The position numbers and the translations under genes were made by a program. Below are positions 1-11,312 of a stretch of 64,000 bases of DNA, piece after piece. Under the pieces are notes generated by a model, which was given only the letters and a program-made list of their open reading frames with translations, was not told where the DNA came from and ran no database searches. Where the stretch lies: NCBI GenBank assembly GCA_017591395.1, contig WEDG01001459.1:310001-374000 (forward strand), given 5' to 3'. Position 1 is the stretch's first letter, and each line of letters starts with the position of its first letter. Source of the stretch: Schistocephalus solidus. Lineage: Eukaryota; Platyhelminthes; Cestoda; Diphyllobothriidea; Diphyllobothriidae.

Positions 1-140
1 ATTGGGCTAATTAACATGGTAGGGCAAAATTAGCACTATAAGAGGCGTGAAAAGAAAAGGGTTAAATCATGACACATCATGGAAAGACTGCCATGCCTCC
101 GAACAGTCAGTTCCTGCATTTGAAAATTTCCAACGAAATG

Positions 141-297
141 CAAGAGAGGCTAGAATAGCCATTTCTGACTTACTAGCCGCCATCAACCAGCCAGACTCAA
201 CCCCAGGTGGTTTACTACTCGATGTGCGAACCCGTGATTTGTTGATTAGAAGGCTAACACCCTAATTGCCGAGTCACGTGCTTGTTGTCTTGCCGGT
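141..297 (-). mobile_element. SINE family A copy, head and body
   Basis: Read on the minus strand this stretch starts with a tRNA-like head (CCGGCAAGACAACAAGC), carries a B-box-like GGGTTCGCAC, then the body typical of family A (AGCCAGAAATGGCCATT with changes). The same order occurs at 24847, 57619 and 57918. The copy is diverged and lacks the GC-rich tail. Family A is inferred to be a tRNA-derived, Pol III-type SINE; no database name is claimed. Confidence 0.7.
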
Positions 298-330
298 ATA
301 GATATGGAATATTGACATTAGCGGACGGAT

Positions 331-572
331 GCTTCACTGATCGGTTAGGGGACTCTCTCATTCTGCCTTGGGGCACACTCTTGAGCTTCGCCACCAGCCA
401 CACAGAGGCTAGTATTATAGGCAGATGAACATTACTAACAGAGACCAGGGAGACTGGAATGGCCATTTCTGGCTCAATAGCCGTCATCAGCCCGCCAGAC
501 CCAACCAGGTGGTGCAAAACCAGAGGCTCGAACCCACGACCTGTTGATAAGACGTCCAACACTCTGACAATT
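331..572 (-). mobile_element. SINE family A, near full length
   Basis: This is the most complete single minus-oriented copy. From right to left it has a tRNA-like head with the B-box GGTTCGAGCC (about 525-541), the GGTGGTGC...ACCTGG hinge, the body with GGCCATTCCAGTCTCCCTGG, and the tail reading TGAGCTTCGCC...GAGTGTGCCCCAAGGCAGAA. Divergence from other copies is roughly that expected of an old insertion. No target-site duplication could be fixed by eye. Confidence 0.8.
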
Positions 573-2348
573 GAACATGTATCCTGAAAACAGTGCATTT
601 GTAGTTGTTGTTATCTGTTCTGCTTTGATAAAAATGGTAGAAATGCGCACAACTAGCAGAGCAAACTTCAGAATACTACATTCCTTTTATTCACTCTTTT
701 TGAATATGGGCACAAGTTTAGGTCCATGTGTCTCGAATACTCTTATGCTTTTTGAATTTACTTTTACCAGATTCACATGCCACATGTCGTACGTTCGAAT
801 TTGAACGAGTGCTTTAACAACGCGAGGAAAGGAAAGCCAAAATAAATGCATCCTACAATCTTTCATGATGGCTTCAGTGTCCAGGATTTCAAACAAAACT
901 GGCCATAAAATTATAATTTAAAAACCTTTCAATTTGCTCTGATTTTTTGGTGGAGACCAAACATTTAGCTCTCAAAAATTGTCATCCTGAAATTGTATGG
1001 TCAAAAACGCCAATTAAACCAGCTTTCAATGGACCTGGGAGGAGAGGGAATGTTGCTCTGTTAGGAGACGAGGAATTTCTTGCTAAAATAATTTAACTTT
1101 TATGTTACTACTGTCCCCGAGGGCTCGTCGGACGCAGGTTTTCAATCTTATAACATGTTATGGGTTGAAAGTTAGACAAAAATAGTGTAACGCAATGAGA
1201 AGGCAGACGAAGCATTACACAACGGTTCCCTTTTTTTGTACTCGTATGGCATATTAAAAACGTACCCCTTAGTGACTTTATAAGGAAGAAATGACAGCAT
1301 GTGTTGGAGCTGAAATGTCCCAAGCATTTACAGGAATTTTGAATTTATACTTTATATGTTTGCACTCAATTTCAGGGTAAAAAGAAAAACGTAAGTTTGC
1401 GTTTAAGAGAAAGAGAACTTTCACAATTTACAAAGCAGGGCGAGTATGTATTGAGTTTTGTATTGGGATGAAGATTTAAGTTATTTAGCAGATAGCATAG
1501 TGAAACTTGCTGCTTTTTAATTTCCTCAGAAATTTATCGATAACTTGGAGTAAATCAGTCTACTTGAAGGCTTATAGGCGTAGATGGAAAGTTGATATGA
1601 ATATTTGGGCCGACTTCTGTCAACCACTGCGAGATAACAACGTTATATTCATTAAACTGCCAACAAGCAGCCAGTATTATATTTGGGGATTACAGCTAAT
1701 ACCTGTGCTGCCAATATGGTTCCACCGGTAACCCTTACATAATGAGATGTCTTCCCAAATAAAATAAAAACTGGAAAGCCAGAGTGCAGCTGCCCAGTAT
1801 TGTATTGACAGGTGAGATCGTTTATTTCTTTTTCTCACAAAAGACAGAAGAAGACACATGAGGTTCTGTTTTAAAACACCCTAATTTTCACTATCCAAAA
1901 TTTCATCCTTTAAGGTTGACCTCACAGAACAAATCATCATACTGAATATGAAAATTGTGGAATTTATCCACACTGCCATCTGCTATGCGCCCATGTTGTG
2001 AAAGAGATTTTTGAGCTTCGGAGGACCCATTAAAAAGCTTACGCAAATATTGACCCGGTGTGAGCGATAATTACTTTGTACATAGTCTGTCTTAACTCCT
2101 GTTCACCAGAGTTCTCCTACTTTTATGAAAGCAATAATTTATGTATATTCTTCACCCATCACTATTTTTTTCTAAGCCTTTTGGCGGCAACCCACTTCGT
2201 GCGATGGAGATATTTTAATTCAACTCTTATACCTTATCATGAATAGTTGTTGATAAGGGACAAAACGGCCTTTGAACAAAACACGAGATTTCATGCAACA
2301 CATTGGGGGTTTACCCATGAATGAAATAGCATGTCATCCAGTGGTTAC
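573..2348. other. No gene recognised, AT-rich
   Basis: AT-rich sequence with only short chance frames on both strands. I see no splice-flanked open frame, repeat copy or known domain here. Confidence 0.5.
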
Positions 2349-2444
2349 TTAAAGCAGTGTTTCAAAGAAGACCCCATCTGCACTAAAATTCGCTTGCATG
2401 GAGGCATCCGAAACGATACACACATAAGAGTAACCGTCAGTCGG
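2349..2444 (-). CDS. Candidate 96-nt exon, unknown protein
   Basis: On the minus strand a very good acceptor (pyrimidine-rich TTTTCTCTCAGCC...TTTTTCTGCAG) leads into 96 nt that stay open in one frame (RLTVTLMCVSFRMPPCKRIL...) up to a donor GTAACC. A second frame (PTDGYSYVCIVSDASM...) is open to a stop codon that overlaps the donor, so this could also be a terminal exon. No family is recognised in either reading. Support comes only from the splice signals and codon-like composition, and chance cannot be excluded. Other minus-strand candidates lie at 8953, 10498 and 13364. Confidence 0.25.
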   Translation of the reverse strand, partial: PTDGYSYVCIVSDASMQANFSADGVFFETLL

Positions 2445-3190
2445 CTGCAGAAAAATTTGGCTGAGAGAAAACGACATCAGACATTTTATACAAAAAACAG
2501 AGGTGCAAAATAGTGACTGCATAACAAGTAAAATGTGATAAAGGTGTTTTTGACAGGTTTAGGCAATGTCTCAGACCCATTTCTGAGAAACCCATTAGTC
2601 TCGGTGGAGGTCGAAGCCACGACAGCCCCTGCAAGACTAGTGTACGACCAAAAATTACAATCAGAGCTACGAGGTACCGACACGGAGCCGTGTATTGTGC
2701 CAATTTCGCCTCTAAGAATTTGATACAGTGAGCAGAGTATCTAGTTAGGATTTTCTAAGTAGTCAATCAAAAATCAGATGAATTATTTAAAACTGCTAAA
2801 ATCACCTAAAAATAAAGTGGGCCTGTTGGTCTTCTGGTTGATTTTAGATTACTTGCTTAGGAAATCCCAATTGGGGATTGGGCTTTCTATAGTAGAACAA
2901 GTGGATTCCATGAGATGCCAGTGAGTTTTTTCACAATTGGGCCAGACAAACCCTGAGAAGGTCTGCTTATCGTGATCTATGCACGTGGTACTAACTGTAC
3001 CTAAGCACATCACCATCTAATTAAGACGCTCAGTTGCTCGACTAGTGCACGAAATGGATAAGAGAGAATAAGGCCGACTCAGGGGCTCCATCCGCACAAA
3101 ATTTCAGTGAGCGCTTTGAAAGTATCACGATGAAGTAAAAATGGTTGCTTGGATTTATGTCAATTGAAAGAATTACTCGGTCTTCTTAGA
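2445..3190. other. No gene recognised
   Basis: Short open frames occur on both strands at 2437-2723, but they overlap one another and show no domain. The sequence becomes more GC-rich towards 3200, where family B sequence begins. Confidence 0.5.
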
Positions 3191-3194
3191 CTCA

Positions 3195-3340
3195 AGAGCC
3201 AGACTGCGATGGCTCTTCTCACTGTGGCCTATATGACAATCCCACTCAGATAGGACCCGAACCGCTCCTAGTTTCAATGTAAATCTGGTTCTCTTTGCAG
3301 ACCAGGTCATGTATGGCACGCGTAGATTAGATATTTACTT
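3195..3340 (+). repeat. Family B fragment
   Basis: Contains the family B words GAGCCAGACTGCGATGGCTC, TGGCCTATATGACAATCCCA and GACCAGGTCATGTATGGCAC, also seen at 19709-20060, 20530-20940 and 35440-35790. The order of the words differs from the longest copy (35405-36050), so this copy is rearranged or broken. Confidence 0.6.
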
Positions 3341-3557
3341 TTCCTGCGTATGTTTTTTCAGATTCGGTCTTGACCCTAGGCCCAGAAGGGCGAAGAAGGA
3401 GAACGTGTGGCAGATGCGGCGAAAGTCCCCGTTCTGCGTGGGTCACGTGGTGAACATCGTCGTCCGCGATAGCCAAACTGTCAGCTGGTATTAGTGCACT
3501 ACAATTAGAGGTGGAGGGTGAGGCGAAAGGTGTGTTGAAATCCCTGACATACACAGT

Positions 3558-3981
3558 GTTTCGGTAGAGATGCCTTGTATAGTCGCCTAAATAGGATACG
3601 GGAACCGCCATCGCCCACTTAAAGTAGGTGACCTCGTGATAAATTTCAGGAAGAGAAAATATACCCGTGTCTAAACGCTACCACTAACCCTAACATAAAA
3701 CTAAACTGTATCCTTATTCATAACCCTAGCCCCACCCGAAACCTAAATCCTACATGTTAAACGACCCAAATCTTAACTCTTAACTGAATCTTGACCCTAA
3801 TCCTAACTCTGACCTCAACCTCAAACTAAAACCTAGCCAAAAAATTAGCCCTTACCCTCAAATTAATCCTAAACATAATTTCCTTGGAAAGTAGCGTTGA
3901 GCTACATGTATTGTGGGCGGTTCTTATTCCCCTGTCCTGCTTAGGCGGCTTTACAAGGTATTTTTACATTTCTACTGACGC
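3558..3981. repeat. Inverted arms around a telomere-like block
   Basis: The left arm (3558-3609, read in reverse complement) begins GGCGGTTC and includes TTTAGGCGACTATACAAGG. The right arm (3916-3981) begins GGCGGTTC and includes CTTAGGCGGCTTTACAAGG. Between them lies the CCCTAA-like stretch. A related word (GTCCTGTTTAGGTGGTCATACAAG) recurs at 29706-29732 beside another telomere-like stretch, so the arms and the block probably belong to one repeated element. Confidence 0.6.
3684..3880 (+). repeat. Degenerate CCCTAA (telomere-like) block
   Basis: A run of imperfect CCTAA units: AACCCTAACATAAAA, CATAACCCTAGCCCC, AATCCTAACTCTGACC and others, with about a dozen CTAA cores in 200 nt. It is strongly C-biased against G on this strand. 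The units are too diverged for a functional chromosome end and are here read as an interstitial relic. Confidence 0.75.
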
Positions 3982-4013
3982 AGAAAAACTATCCGCGTGG
4001 GGACGTCGAAAGA

Positions 4014-7000
4014 ATATATATATATATCGGTAATTGGGCACAATAACTTTTTGTTAATTCTTAATCACATTTCGAGACAGGTAGTCTCAAACAGATGCAG
4101 GAAGACAAAAGCAGTGGCAAAATAAAACTAGTTATGCATGAACATAACGATTCGAGCATCTGAATGCTTGAAGGGGTGAACTCGTTCCTTATTTTCCTGA
4201 TGCTCCATGCATACGATCAAGTTTACGATAGTCATCACTGGTAGAAGGAGTATAACTTAAAACGACAAAGGCTTAGACGTCCACTTGTGACCTATCGTCA
4301 AGTAGTCAGGGCCTGCTACTTTGCAGTCCACAACCGCTGGCAAGTGGGTCCTCAGGGCATTCCAAATGATGAACAGAACGACCGTGGCCTTCGTGTAGGG
4401 ACCAGAAACACACAGTTTGGATCAGGCAAACTGGAGGCTTCCAGCTAATTCAATCATAGGAGAGAAATCATCGAGCAGATACACACTACAAGGAGAGCTA
4501 AAAACCAAATTGATAAGAAAACTCGAATATAGAAATAAAATTATGAACTTTGCGTTTTGGATTCACCATTCGACTCATCCTCAGAAATTACAGGGGGATA
4601 TTAAAGAGTCAGATACAGCGAATCAGACACCTGAAATGAATGCACTAGTTGTTAATTTTACTGGAGCTGGTTGCGTAGCACATGCCCTTGGTGTATCCAC
4701 TACCGGTTTCTGTTGTCGTCTCTGATACTGGGTTTGAGGATGAATCCGAAGCGTCGAGCAAATGGATTTCTAGTTTCAGTGATCTAGTCGATCGAGACGA
4801 TAAGTATGAAACAATCAGTCCTACTTTAACTTGCAAACATATGAAGACAGTTAAATGATTTGAAATGCTGCCGTAGACGGATTTGCCACAGTGCTGAAGA
4901 CAGAGGGCAACTGCTTCTGACCAACAAAATGTAAGCTGCTCATAATTTACTGAAGTCTTAGCATAAAAAACCGATAATTCTGGAGGAAAAACCTGTACCT
5001 GATCAAGGAAAGGCCTCCGCAATATTATTATCCCACCTGCAAAACATGTCCCACCAAAAGGGGAAAACAGATGCTAATTTTCAATAGTTTCCTTGGTTAA
5101 GCCGATCAGAAGATTACTATCTCAGATCAATGAATCAAAATGCTTCTGAACCGAAGTCCCTTTCTACTTCTTTCCAGGTCTCGTTGATGTTTTTTCAACA
5201 AAGTGAAAGCAACTGTCCATGCTAATGCCAGCAAGAATATGAAATGAAGTTAGTGCTGCAGAGAATTTGCTAGCAAGGCCAACGGGTAAGTGACCTCCGA
5301 GTGCCGTGTTTTTCGGTATCAGCCGGGAAATTGGGGTTTTCTAAGAGCAGGCACGAGGGTTGTACTAAATTATCCCAACTGTCTTACTCCACACCGAAAT
5401 TGGCTACGCATTGTCTCGGTAGCCCACTAAGGAATCCCCATTAAAGTGAATTATTCGCCTATCGCAAACGCAATTCCATGCTCCGGAGCTCCAGTGTTTG
5501 ACTTATAAATGAAGATGCTGATCGGCTGAAATCTCAGGTACGCAACCGAAGGCTGGGAGACTATTGGCTGAAAACTGAGAAGAAGTCAAAAAGGGCGATT
5601 TCGGTACCTAGTGTATTTCCCAGAAACACCTCACCCTCACATCACCGTATTTCTATGTGGAGGTTTATCTGGTGGCTAACAGTACAGTTTCGCTCGCTAC
5701 CCCCGCCTGAAGCAAGGGGATTTCCCTACGCCATGGGTTATTTCAGGTGTTGCTACGAAAAAGAGGCACACATGTGACTGGCTGTTTTGGTACTTAAAAC
5801 CAAGCAGCTGGGACCAGCTCCAGCATGGGTTTATCCCCAGCAAACGTGAGAAAATAACTGTCAGCGTACTGTGTGCACACAGTTTGAAAAGCATTCGAAC
5901 TTAAAATTTCTTCCAGCCCTTTGTGAATTTGCATTGACAATAGATGGGTACTTCTTGAATGTCAGTACAAATCACATGAATGAATGCGATAATTCTGACA
6001 GATGAAAAAGCGACCGGAAATAATGCATTAGCATAACTGCCGGCGATCTTAAACAATTCATTGCAGCATGAGATTGAGTAGTAACTTTTGTTCAGATTAC
6101 CACTGAATGTGATGACACGCAAAGCATTTAGTACTGTTTCTAAAAAGAGTTTAGCTTACCCTACACCGCAATAGAAATGCATTAATGATATTATGACGAT
6201 AGCATAAACTACCTTGAGACAATAGGCAATAAATGTACACCTTGTAATTAAAAAATCACTGCGAATGGGACAACTGAACGTCAGATTTTAGGCTTAGCGA
6301 TGACAAGTTTTGTGGGAATGCAGAGGCTCAGTTTTTTGAGCAAATTTCAGCGATTGAAAATTCATATATTTGGAAAATAAATACTTCAAAAAGACAACAC
6401 ATCATCTACCGACAGACGCTACAGAACTTCAAATCATCTTCATTTTAAGTGCTTAAGTAGTCCTTTTGCTTGCAAAAGTAAAGGAGCCAAAAAGTATGTG
6501 AAAGCATTTTTTTGCAGCAAAAGCCATTTAAAGTTCTAGCTTCATAAACATTTTAATATCTTACGATCCCATACTGGTACCCAACTTCCAACACTTATTA
6601 ACTGTCTTGATTTACCTGAAACATGCTGTCCTTACTGGAAAGCAGTTATCGATTTCACCGGAATGACCCTGCAGTTATCACAGAGTCCACACAAAACACT
6701 TGATTCAAATCGACGTCGGAGAATTTACACTTCCTATTCGTAGCCAATAATTTCATTTTGGGAGGTCAGTTACTTCAGCCTTTTCAAAAAAATTGTTTCC
6801 TCAAGCTAAACTCTAAATGGATCCATAGCTCGCTACTACACTGTTCCCTCAAAGATGCAAATTCACGATTTGCTGCTCTGGGTGCGAATATTATGGGACT
6901 TTTGGTTTTCCTTGATTTCCCCCTGAAGGCATAGGATACTGAAAGTTCCTGCAGGATAGGGAAAAACCATAATATCACGCGATAGCCCTTTCATTCTGTC

Positions 7001-7513
7001 CGCAGAGTACCCTGAAGCATACATCATACTGTCAGAGTCAGCGATCGGAACTGTGCAGTAGCAACGTAGCCACCTAGCTTCCGATGAGGACCATTCCGAG
7101 TGAGCTTGGAAAAAGTTAGGAAAACGGGATATCGCATAGAAAGTGAACAGTAATGGAGTTATCTCGCGGATAAGATTAAAAATTTGTCTCGTTTCCCCCT
7201 CAAAGCACCTTAAGAATGCATGCAGTATGTTCAAGCATACAACGCGCCCTTTTAAACCAGCCCGTATTTGCAGAAAGTTATATATTTAGAAAGAAGAAAG
7301 ATTTAACGTGTCGACGGATATCATACGGAAAAAAATAATTTTCTTTAAATTGGCTCTTCTTACGGTAACCTTGCTGATGGTGATATTTGGAATTCACAGT
7401 TTAAAATATATCAAAATATTTGTCTCATCAATCTTGCAACGGAGGTTTAAGTGGGGATCCCCTTTATTTGATGTTACACGCATTTTATATATACAAATGG
7501 ATTATAGTATGTA
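4014..7513. other. Mostly empty; small (AT)n at 4014
   Basis: Opens with a short (AT)n run at 4014-4028. A 125-codon minus frame at 4645-5022 and a 123-codon minus frame at 6863-7234 exist, but neither has a recognised domain or a convincing acceptor and donor pair. The stretch at about 5280-5480 is a little GC-richer without any clear feature. Confidence 0.45.
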
Positions 7514-7700
7514 TGCATTCACCAATCGGTTACAGGACTCACTCGTCCCGTTGTGCCTTGGGGCTCACTCTCAAGCCCCGCCAGCAGGCACACAGCGGCT
7601 AGGGATATAGGCATGATACCATGACCAACAAGGGAGACTGAATTGGCCGTTTCGGGCTTATTGGTCATCATCAGCCAGCCATATCCAAATCCGTTTGTTG
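7514..7700 (-). mobile_element. SINE family A, tail and body
   Basis: Minus-oriented copy. The tail is well preserved (read in plus: TTGTGCCTTGGGGCTCACTC, CAAGCCCCGCCAGCAGGC), followed by the body (GGGAGACTGAATTGGCCGTT, CATCATCAGCCAGCC). The tRNA-like head is not recognisable beyond about 7700, so the copy is 5'-truncated in its own orientation. Confidence 0.85.
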
Positions 7701-8627
7701 TGACCCTTGTGGCTCAAAGTTGATATATGACCGCAGGCTATCTTGCCTACACTTAGAACGGAATACAAGCTCTCAGAATAAGGTTGTAGTTACAAGTTAG
7801 ATTCTTCTTAGACGACCGCAAGAGGGCCAGCATCATATAGCTTACGGAAAGGTGATAATAATAGTATAAGTCATAATATTATTAAGTTTAAATAGATAAC
7901 TGAGGTAGCAGCAAACTCTTGGACTTCCCAATCCTAATATACGCTATAACTGATTGATGACAGTGAAAAAGTCTGAAGTAGACATGCCAGACTCCCTGCC
8001 TTTAGCCCTAATGCTGACTTTTAACGTTTCACTCAGTGCTGTTTTAGTAAGCCCCAGTTTTCCAGAGCTTACTTGAGAATCTTGAGGATCAACAGCAGTA
8101 ATGGTAAGACAAGCTATTTCATAGCAGGTAACACCTGTCATATTAGGGGCTATAGGCACACTCGTTATGCGAAATATTGACCTTCCGGGCTACAGCAATA
8201 CTGCCACTGCCACTGCCAGTCATTAATCAGAATTAAGTTTCTGCGTATTTCACTGCCTGTCATGTATAAAATTGCTCTTTTATCTACCATCCGTGGTTGC
8301 CCCAGTTTGCTAGCATTCAAGCTAACGACAAGAACCATCATATGAATCTGCGACTGCTTAGCACATAGGCACTGATTTCATAGTTTCATCCAATCGGTGG
8401 TAGAAGCATATGTGTTTCATTTCAGAAAGGCCCTCATACGTGATTTTTGCTTATTTTTAAAGTTACCATGAGAGACGATAGCAACCTGCGAAGGAAAAAC
8501 GGTAAAAATGAAATTACACATCCTGAAAATAAACCGTCAGCAGAAGTTACAGCAATCATAGAGCAAACCGAGAGAAAACGCACGTGCTGCCCCAGTTCTG
8601 CACGAGTAAAAAGAACAATTTTATTTC
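7701..8627. other. No gene established
   Basis: A minus-strand open frame at about 7944-8190 contains ITAVDPQDSQ directly before a good donor (GTAAGC) and could hide an exon, but its acceptor is weak and no family was recognised. (TGCCAC)-like short repeats sit at 8200-8218. Confidence 0.4.
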
Positions 8628-8710
8628 AGTAGAAGATTTTGGCAGATTTGAATAATTCGTTTGACTCCCACCGAGGCCGTCGAGTTTTTCACAAGTGGAT
8701 CAAAGGAATT
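8628..8710. repeat. Family T repeat, diverged fold-back copy
   Basis: Matches the fold-back copy at 50228-50351: AGATTTTGGCAGATTTGAAT, then TCCCACCGAGGCCGTCGAG, TTTTTC and ACAAGTGGATCAAAGGAATT. About 15 nt that include the B-box are missing at the centre, and the right arm is cut short. The tRNA head itself is absent. Confidence 0.75.
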
Positions 8711-8952
8711 TCATTTCAGTAATGCACACACATCTTTAGATATACAAATACAGCTACTGAACGTTTAAAAGTAACTAGTCATAAAAGGGATAAATATATT
8801 TCGACATTATGAAGGAACGCCCCAGTTTAAACCAAGTTCCTGCTAAAACTACGCATGAGTGATCACTGAAATAAGAATTTATTATTATGACTTTTTGTAT
8901 TCGCACTCGAACCCTTAATAGGAACCAAAAATGGGTAAAGATAAAGACTCAC

Positions 8953-9021
8953 AGCAGGAAAATGTTTGAAGGACAAGACTATTACGCGAACGAATGCTCT
9001 TTGCCATACAAAGGGTCCCAA
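8953..9021 (-). CDS. Candidate 69-nt exon, unknown protein
   Basis: The minus strand shows a pyrimidine-rich acceptor (CCTTTTTGTTAATAG), 23 open codons (LGPFVWQRAFVRVIVLSF...), and a consensus donor GTGAGT. Both junctions are phase 0. The other two frames contain stops. The peptide is too short to assign. An exon this small with matched strong signals could arise by chance once or more in 64 kb, so support is limited. Confidence 0.25.
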
Positions 9022-10497
9022 CTATTAACAAAAAGGTAAGGATGTCCCAAAAATGGAAAATATGTATAGACTGATGAAAAGCTGGGAAAAAATGTGCTGC
9101 AAAGAGTTTATGTGTTAGAGAATAGACGAGAAAAGCTTAAGGTGTCAGGAAAATTGAGTAAAAATGGTAAGAATTTAAGGAATTTCTATGTAAGTGACTT
9201 AGTCCCAATCCTACGTGACACTGCAAAGTTGCAAAGTTGACAAAATTTGAAAGCACAGTCAGTCTTCGGTGATTAGCGAACAGAAATTCGCGGTTATTCA
9301 ATTGCTCTATTGCAGTTCCAAGCAAGTTCAAATTTGCCAAAAAAGCAAGTATTCCAAACGTTTTGTCATCCATTTAAAGCAATGGGAATCATAAGAACCT
9401 AGACTAAGAATCATTGAAAAGAATTCAGGCCTTATCCATGAAAGCTTCATTTAGATCCCACTTTACTCTATGGCACAGTATCCTTTACCTTGCAATGTAA
9501 TTTAAATATAATTCTCTGTGTGACAATGACATACCTAAGGATCGGCAAACAAAAAATACTTATCTATTTTACTACATTAAAGAAGCACAAATTTAACCCC
9601 AATATTCCATCTGACTGTAGCGAGTATGTTTCTGAATACTCAAACTCACATTGTGATTTATTTTAAGCTTAACGTGTCAAGAAACTCTTTTCTATATTTT
9701 TGACAAATTTTCTCATTAAAATTTTTAAGGTGCGATCAAAACAATAAATTAGCTGCTACAAATACTCAAAATTGTTTTCACGCATACGATTCGTGTAAGA
9801 GAATTTATCCATTCGTCTTCCATTCGATCAACAATGAGTACAAAGACATATTTAAGTTAAAAAGTTACTTTAGCCTGCTACATCTTTGTAATTTCAGATA
9901 ACTTAAGGGAAATAGCAGTTTTGAATTACTATAGAATAAATCCTTTTGTAAAATGGGAAACTTAAGGAGAAACAATCGGGTGCACATACCAACAAGTCAG
10001 CTTACTATAGGCATCTAATGAAGTCATTAGGGTACGAGCATTGGCAACTTTTCTCCTAACTTCTGATTCACAGAAAAAATAAATGACACAATCTCACAAG
10101 TAAAATGAAACACAACCGAAATCTTCAGAAAGATCAAATGGTCTACTCAAGTTTGCAGAATTACAAACATCCTTAAACGATTTCATAAGGCCAAAAATAA
10201 ATTGCCGATGGTAATCCGATAACCACTCATTCAACGCTCTAGTCAACCGATTTAATAAAACATAGGTTACCTGAATTTTGCTGAATAGAAGAGAGTTTTT
10301 GAAAGAAAAACATATGCTAAAATTCCAATAGGATAGGTCTAGCGTTCTGCAGCTGACAATAATAATGCATTAAGGCATGAGATGCAAACACCTATTAACC
10401 TTGCATTTCCAAACAGAGAAAAAACAATCCCTTTAAGGGTGATAATATTTATAAAACAATCAAGCGATGGCTACGCTGCGCCATAGAAAGAACATAC
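9022..10497. other. No gene recognised, AT-rich
   Basis: Low-complexity AT-rich sequence. A minus frame at 9137-9373 shows no domain. No repeat copy was matched to other parts of the window. Confidence 0.5.
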
Positions 10498-10683
10498 AAT
10501 GCAGCTGAGCTCATCTTTATCAATCCTACTAGAAGCCTGCCAATCAACAATCCAAAGGATGCCTTGCCATTGCACACCACCCCAAATTGTGTTTATGAAT
10601 TCACGTTCACTTGAGAATGAAAGTACATTGGGCGAATGCAAAGGCAATTGACAACTAGGGTTGCTGAGCATTTGCCTAATTAG
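10498..10683 (-). CDS. Candidate 186-nt exon, unknown protein
   Basis: One of the better unassigned exon candidates. The acceptor on the minus strand is very strong (ACTTTATTTTCTTGTTTAAACAG), 62 codons are open with no stop, and a GTATGT donor follows; both junctions are phase 0. The peptide begins LIRQMLSNPSCQLPLHSP, has a tryptophan-rich middle (IWGGVQWQGILWIVDW), and ends SSRIDKDELSCI. If the donor is not used, the frame continues 9 codons to a stop. No family is recognised. It could belong to the same transcript as the minus-strand candidates at 8953 and 13364, but phases cannot prove that. Confidence 0.35.
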
Positions 10684-11109
10684 CTGTTTAAACAAGAAAA
10701 TAAAGTATCACCGTCTTCAATTACTAAACACCCGTTGGGCAGTGGTTATTCTGTTGACCTCAAAACCACTTTCCGAGTACTCGGTCGAGCATAAACAACT
10801 CCGGCTTTGCGCTACTTGGAAGCAGCGTATATACGTAGGGAGAAACCCGAACTTTGTAAGAAACAAGATCACGTGATTGCCCTGGTAATTTTCACCCGTA
10901 GGTTTCTCATGGCTGTGAGTTGTTTTAACTTCTGCCCCATCTTTTCTTTCCTCTGAAGCTTTCAGCTAACACGTTCACCTGATTATTCTTTACGTTGAAC
11001 TCTGATCCTTGCTGTTATGTATTTTTTTCCTGTAAATTCGTACTGCTGTCTACTTTCATTCGTTATGTGTGTTATGCAAGGACGGGTTGCAGTTGATAAG
11101 CTGTCACGA

Positions 11110-11129
11110 ATTTTTTGGTACCAAAAAAT
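11110..11129. repeat. Perfect 20-bp palindrome
   Basis: ATTTTTTGGTACCAAAAAAT is self-complementary over its whole length. It lies just upstream of the first copy of the direct repeat at 11137. It may be chance in AT-rich DNA. Confidence 0.6.
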
Positions 11130-11136
11130 CCTGCTG

Positions 11137-11312
11137 TTTTGCTCTTATTTCTCTTTATGTCACAAAGTTCACATATACATATTTGATGGAGAAAAATCAG
11201 CCTAATCCTGGTAATTTTTTGGAAAGGCACGGTAGTTAGGTTCCCTGGGAAATGCACATAAGTCAATTTAGGTTTTGGGTTTGGGACGATTTATTTTTAA
11301 ATTCATATCCAG
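11137..11312 (+). repeat. Direct repeat F, copy 1
   Basis: About 176 nt shared with 12566-12744 in the same orientation, for example AATCAGCCTAATCCTGGTAA, AGTCAATTTAGGTTTTG and GGACGATTTATTTTT. Identity by eye is above 85 percent over the core. The copies lie 1.4 kb apart, with no recognised coding sequence between them. They could be LTR-like ends of a small element, a segmental duplication, or two copies of one dispersed repeat. Confidence 0.8.

Noticed and set aside
4645..5022. C2-domain-like peptide (GLIVSYLSSRSTRSLKLEIH) on the minus strand
   Set aside because: Resemblance is limited to hydrophobic spacing; acceptor and donor are weak and no second C2 strand pattern follows.
7944..8190. 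Cadherin-like word ITAVDPQDSQ before a GTAAGC donor
   Set aside because: One short motif only; no calcium-binding DRE/LDRE or further repeat, and the acceptor is poor.
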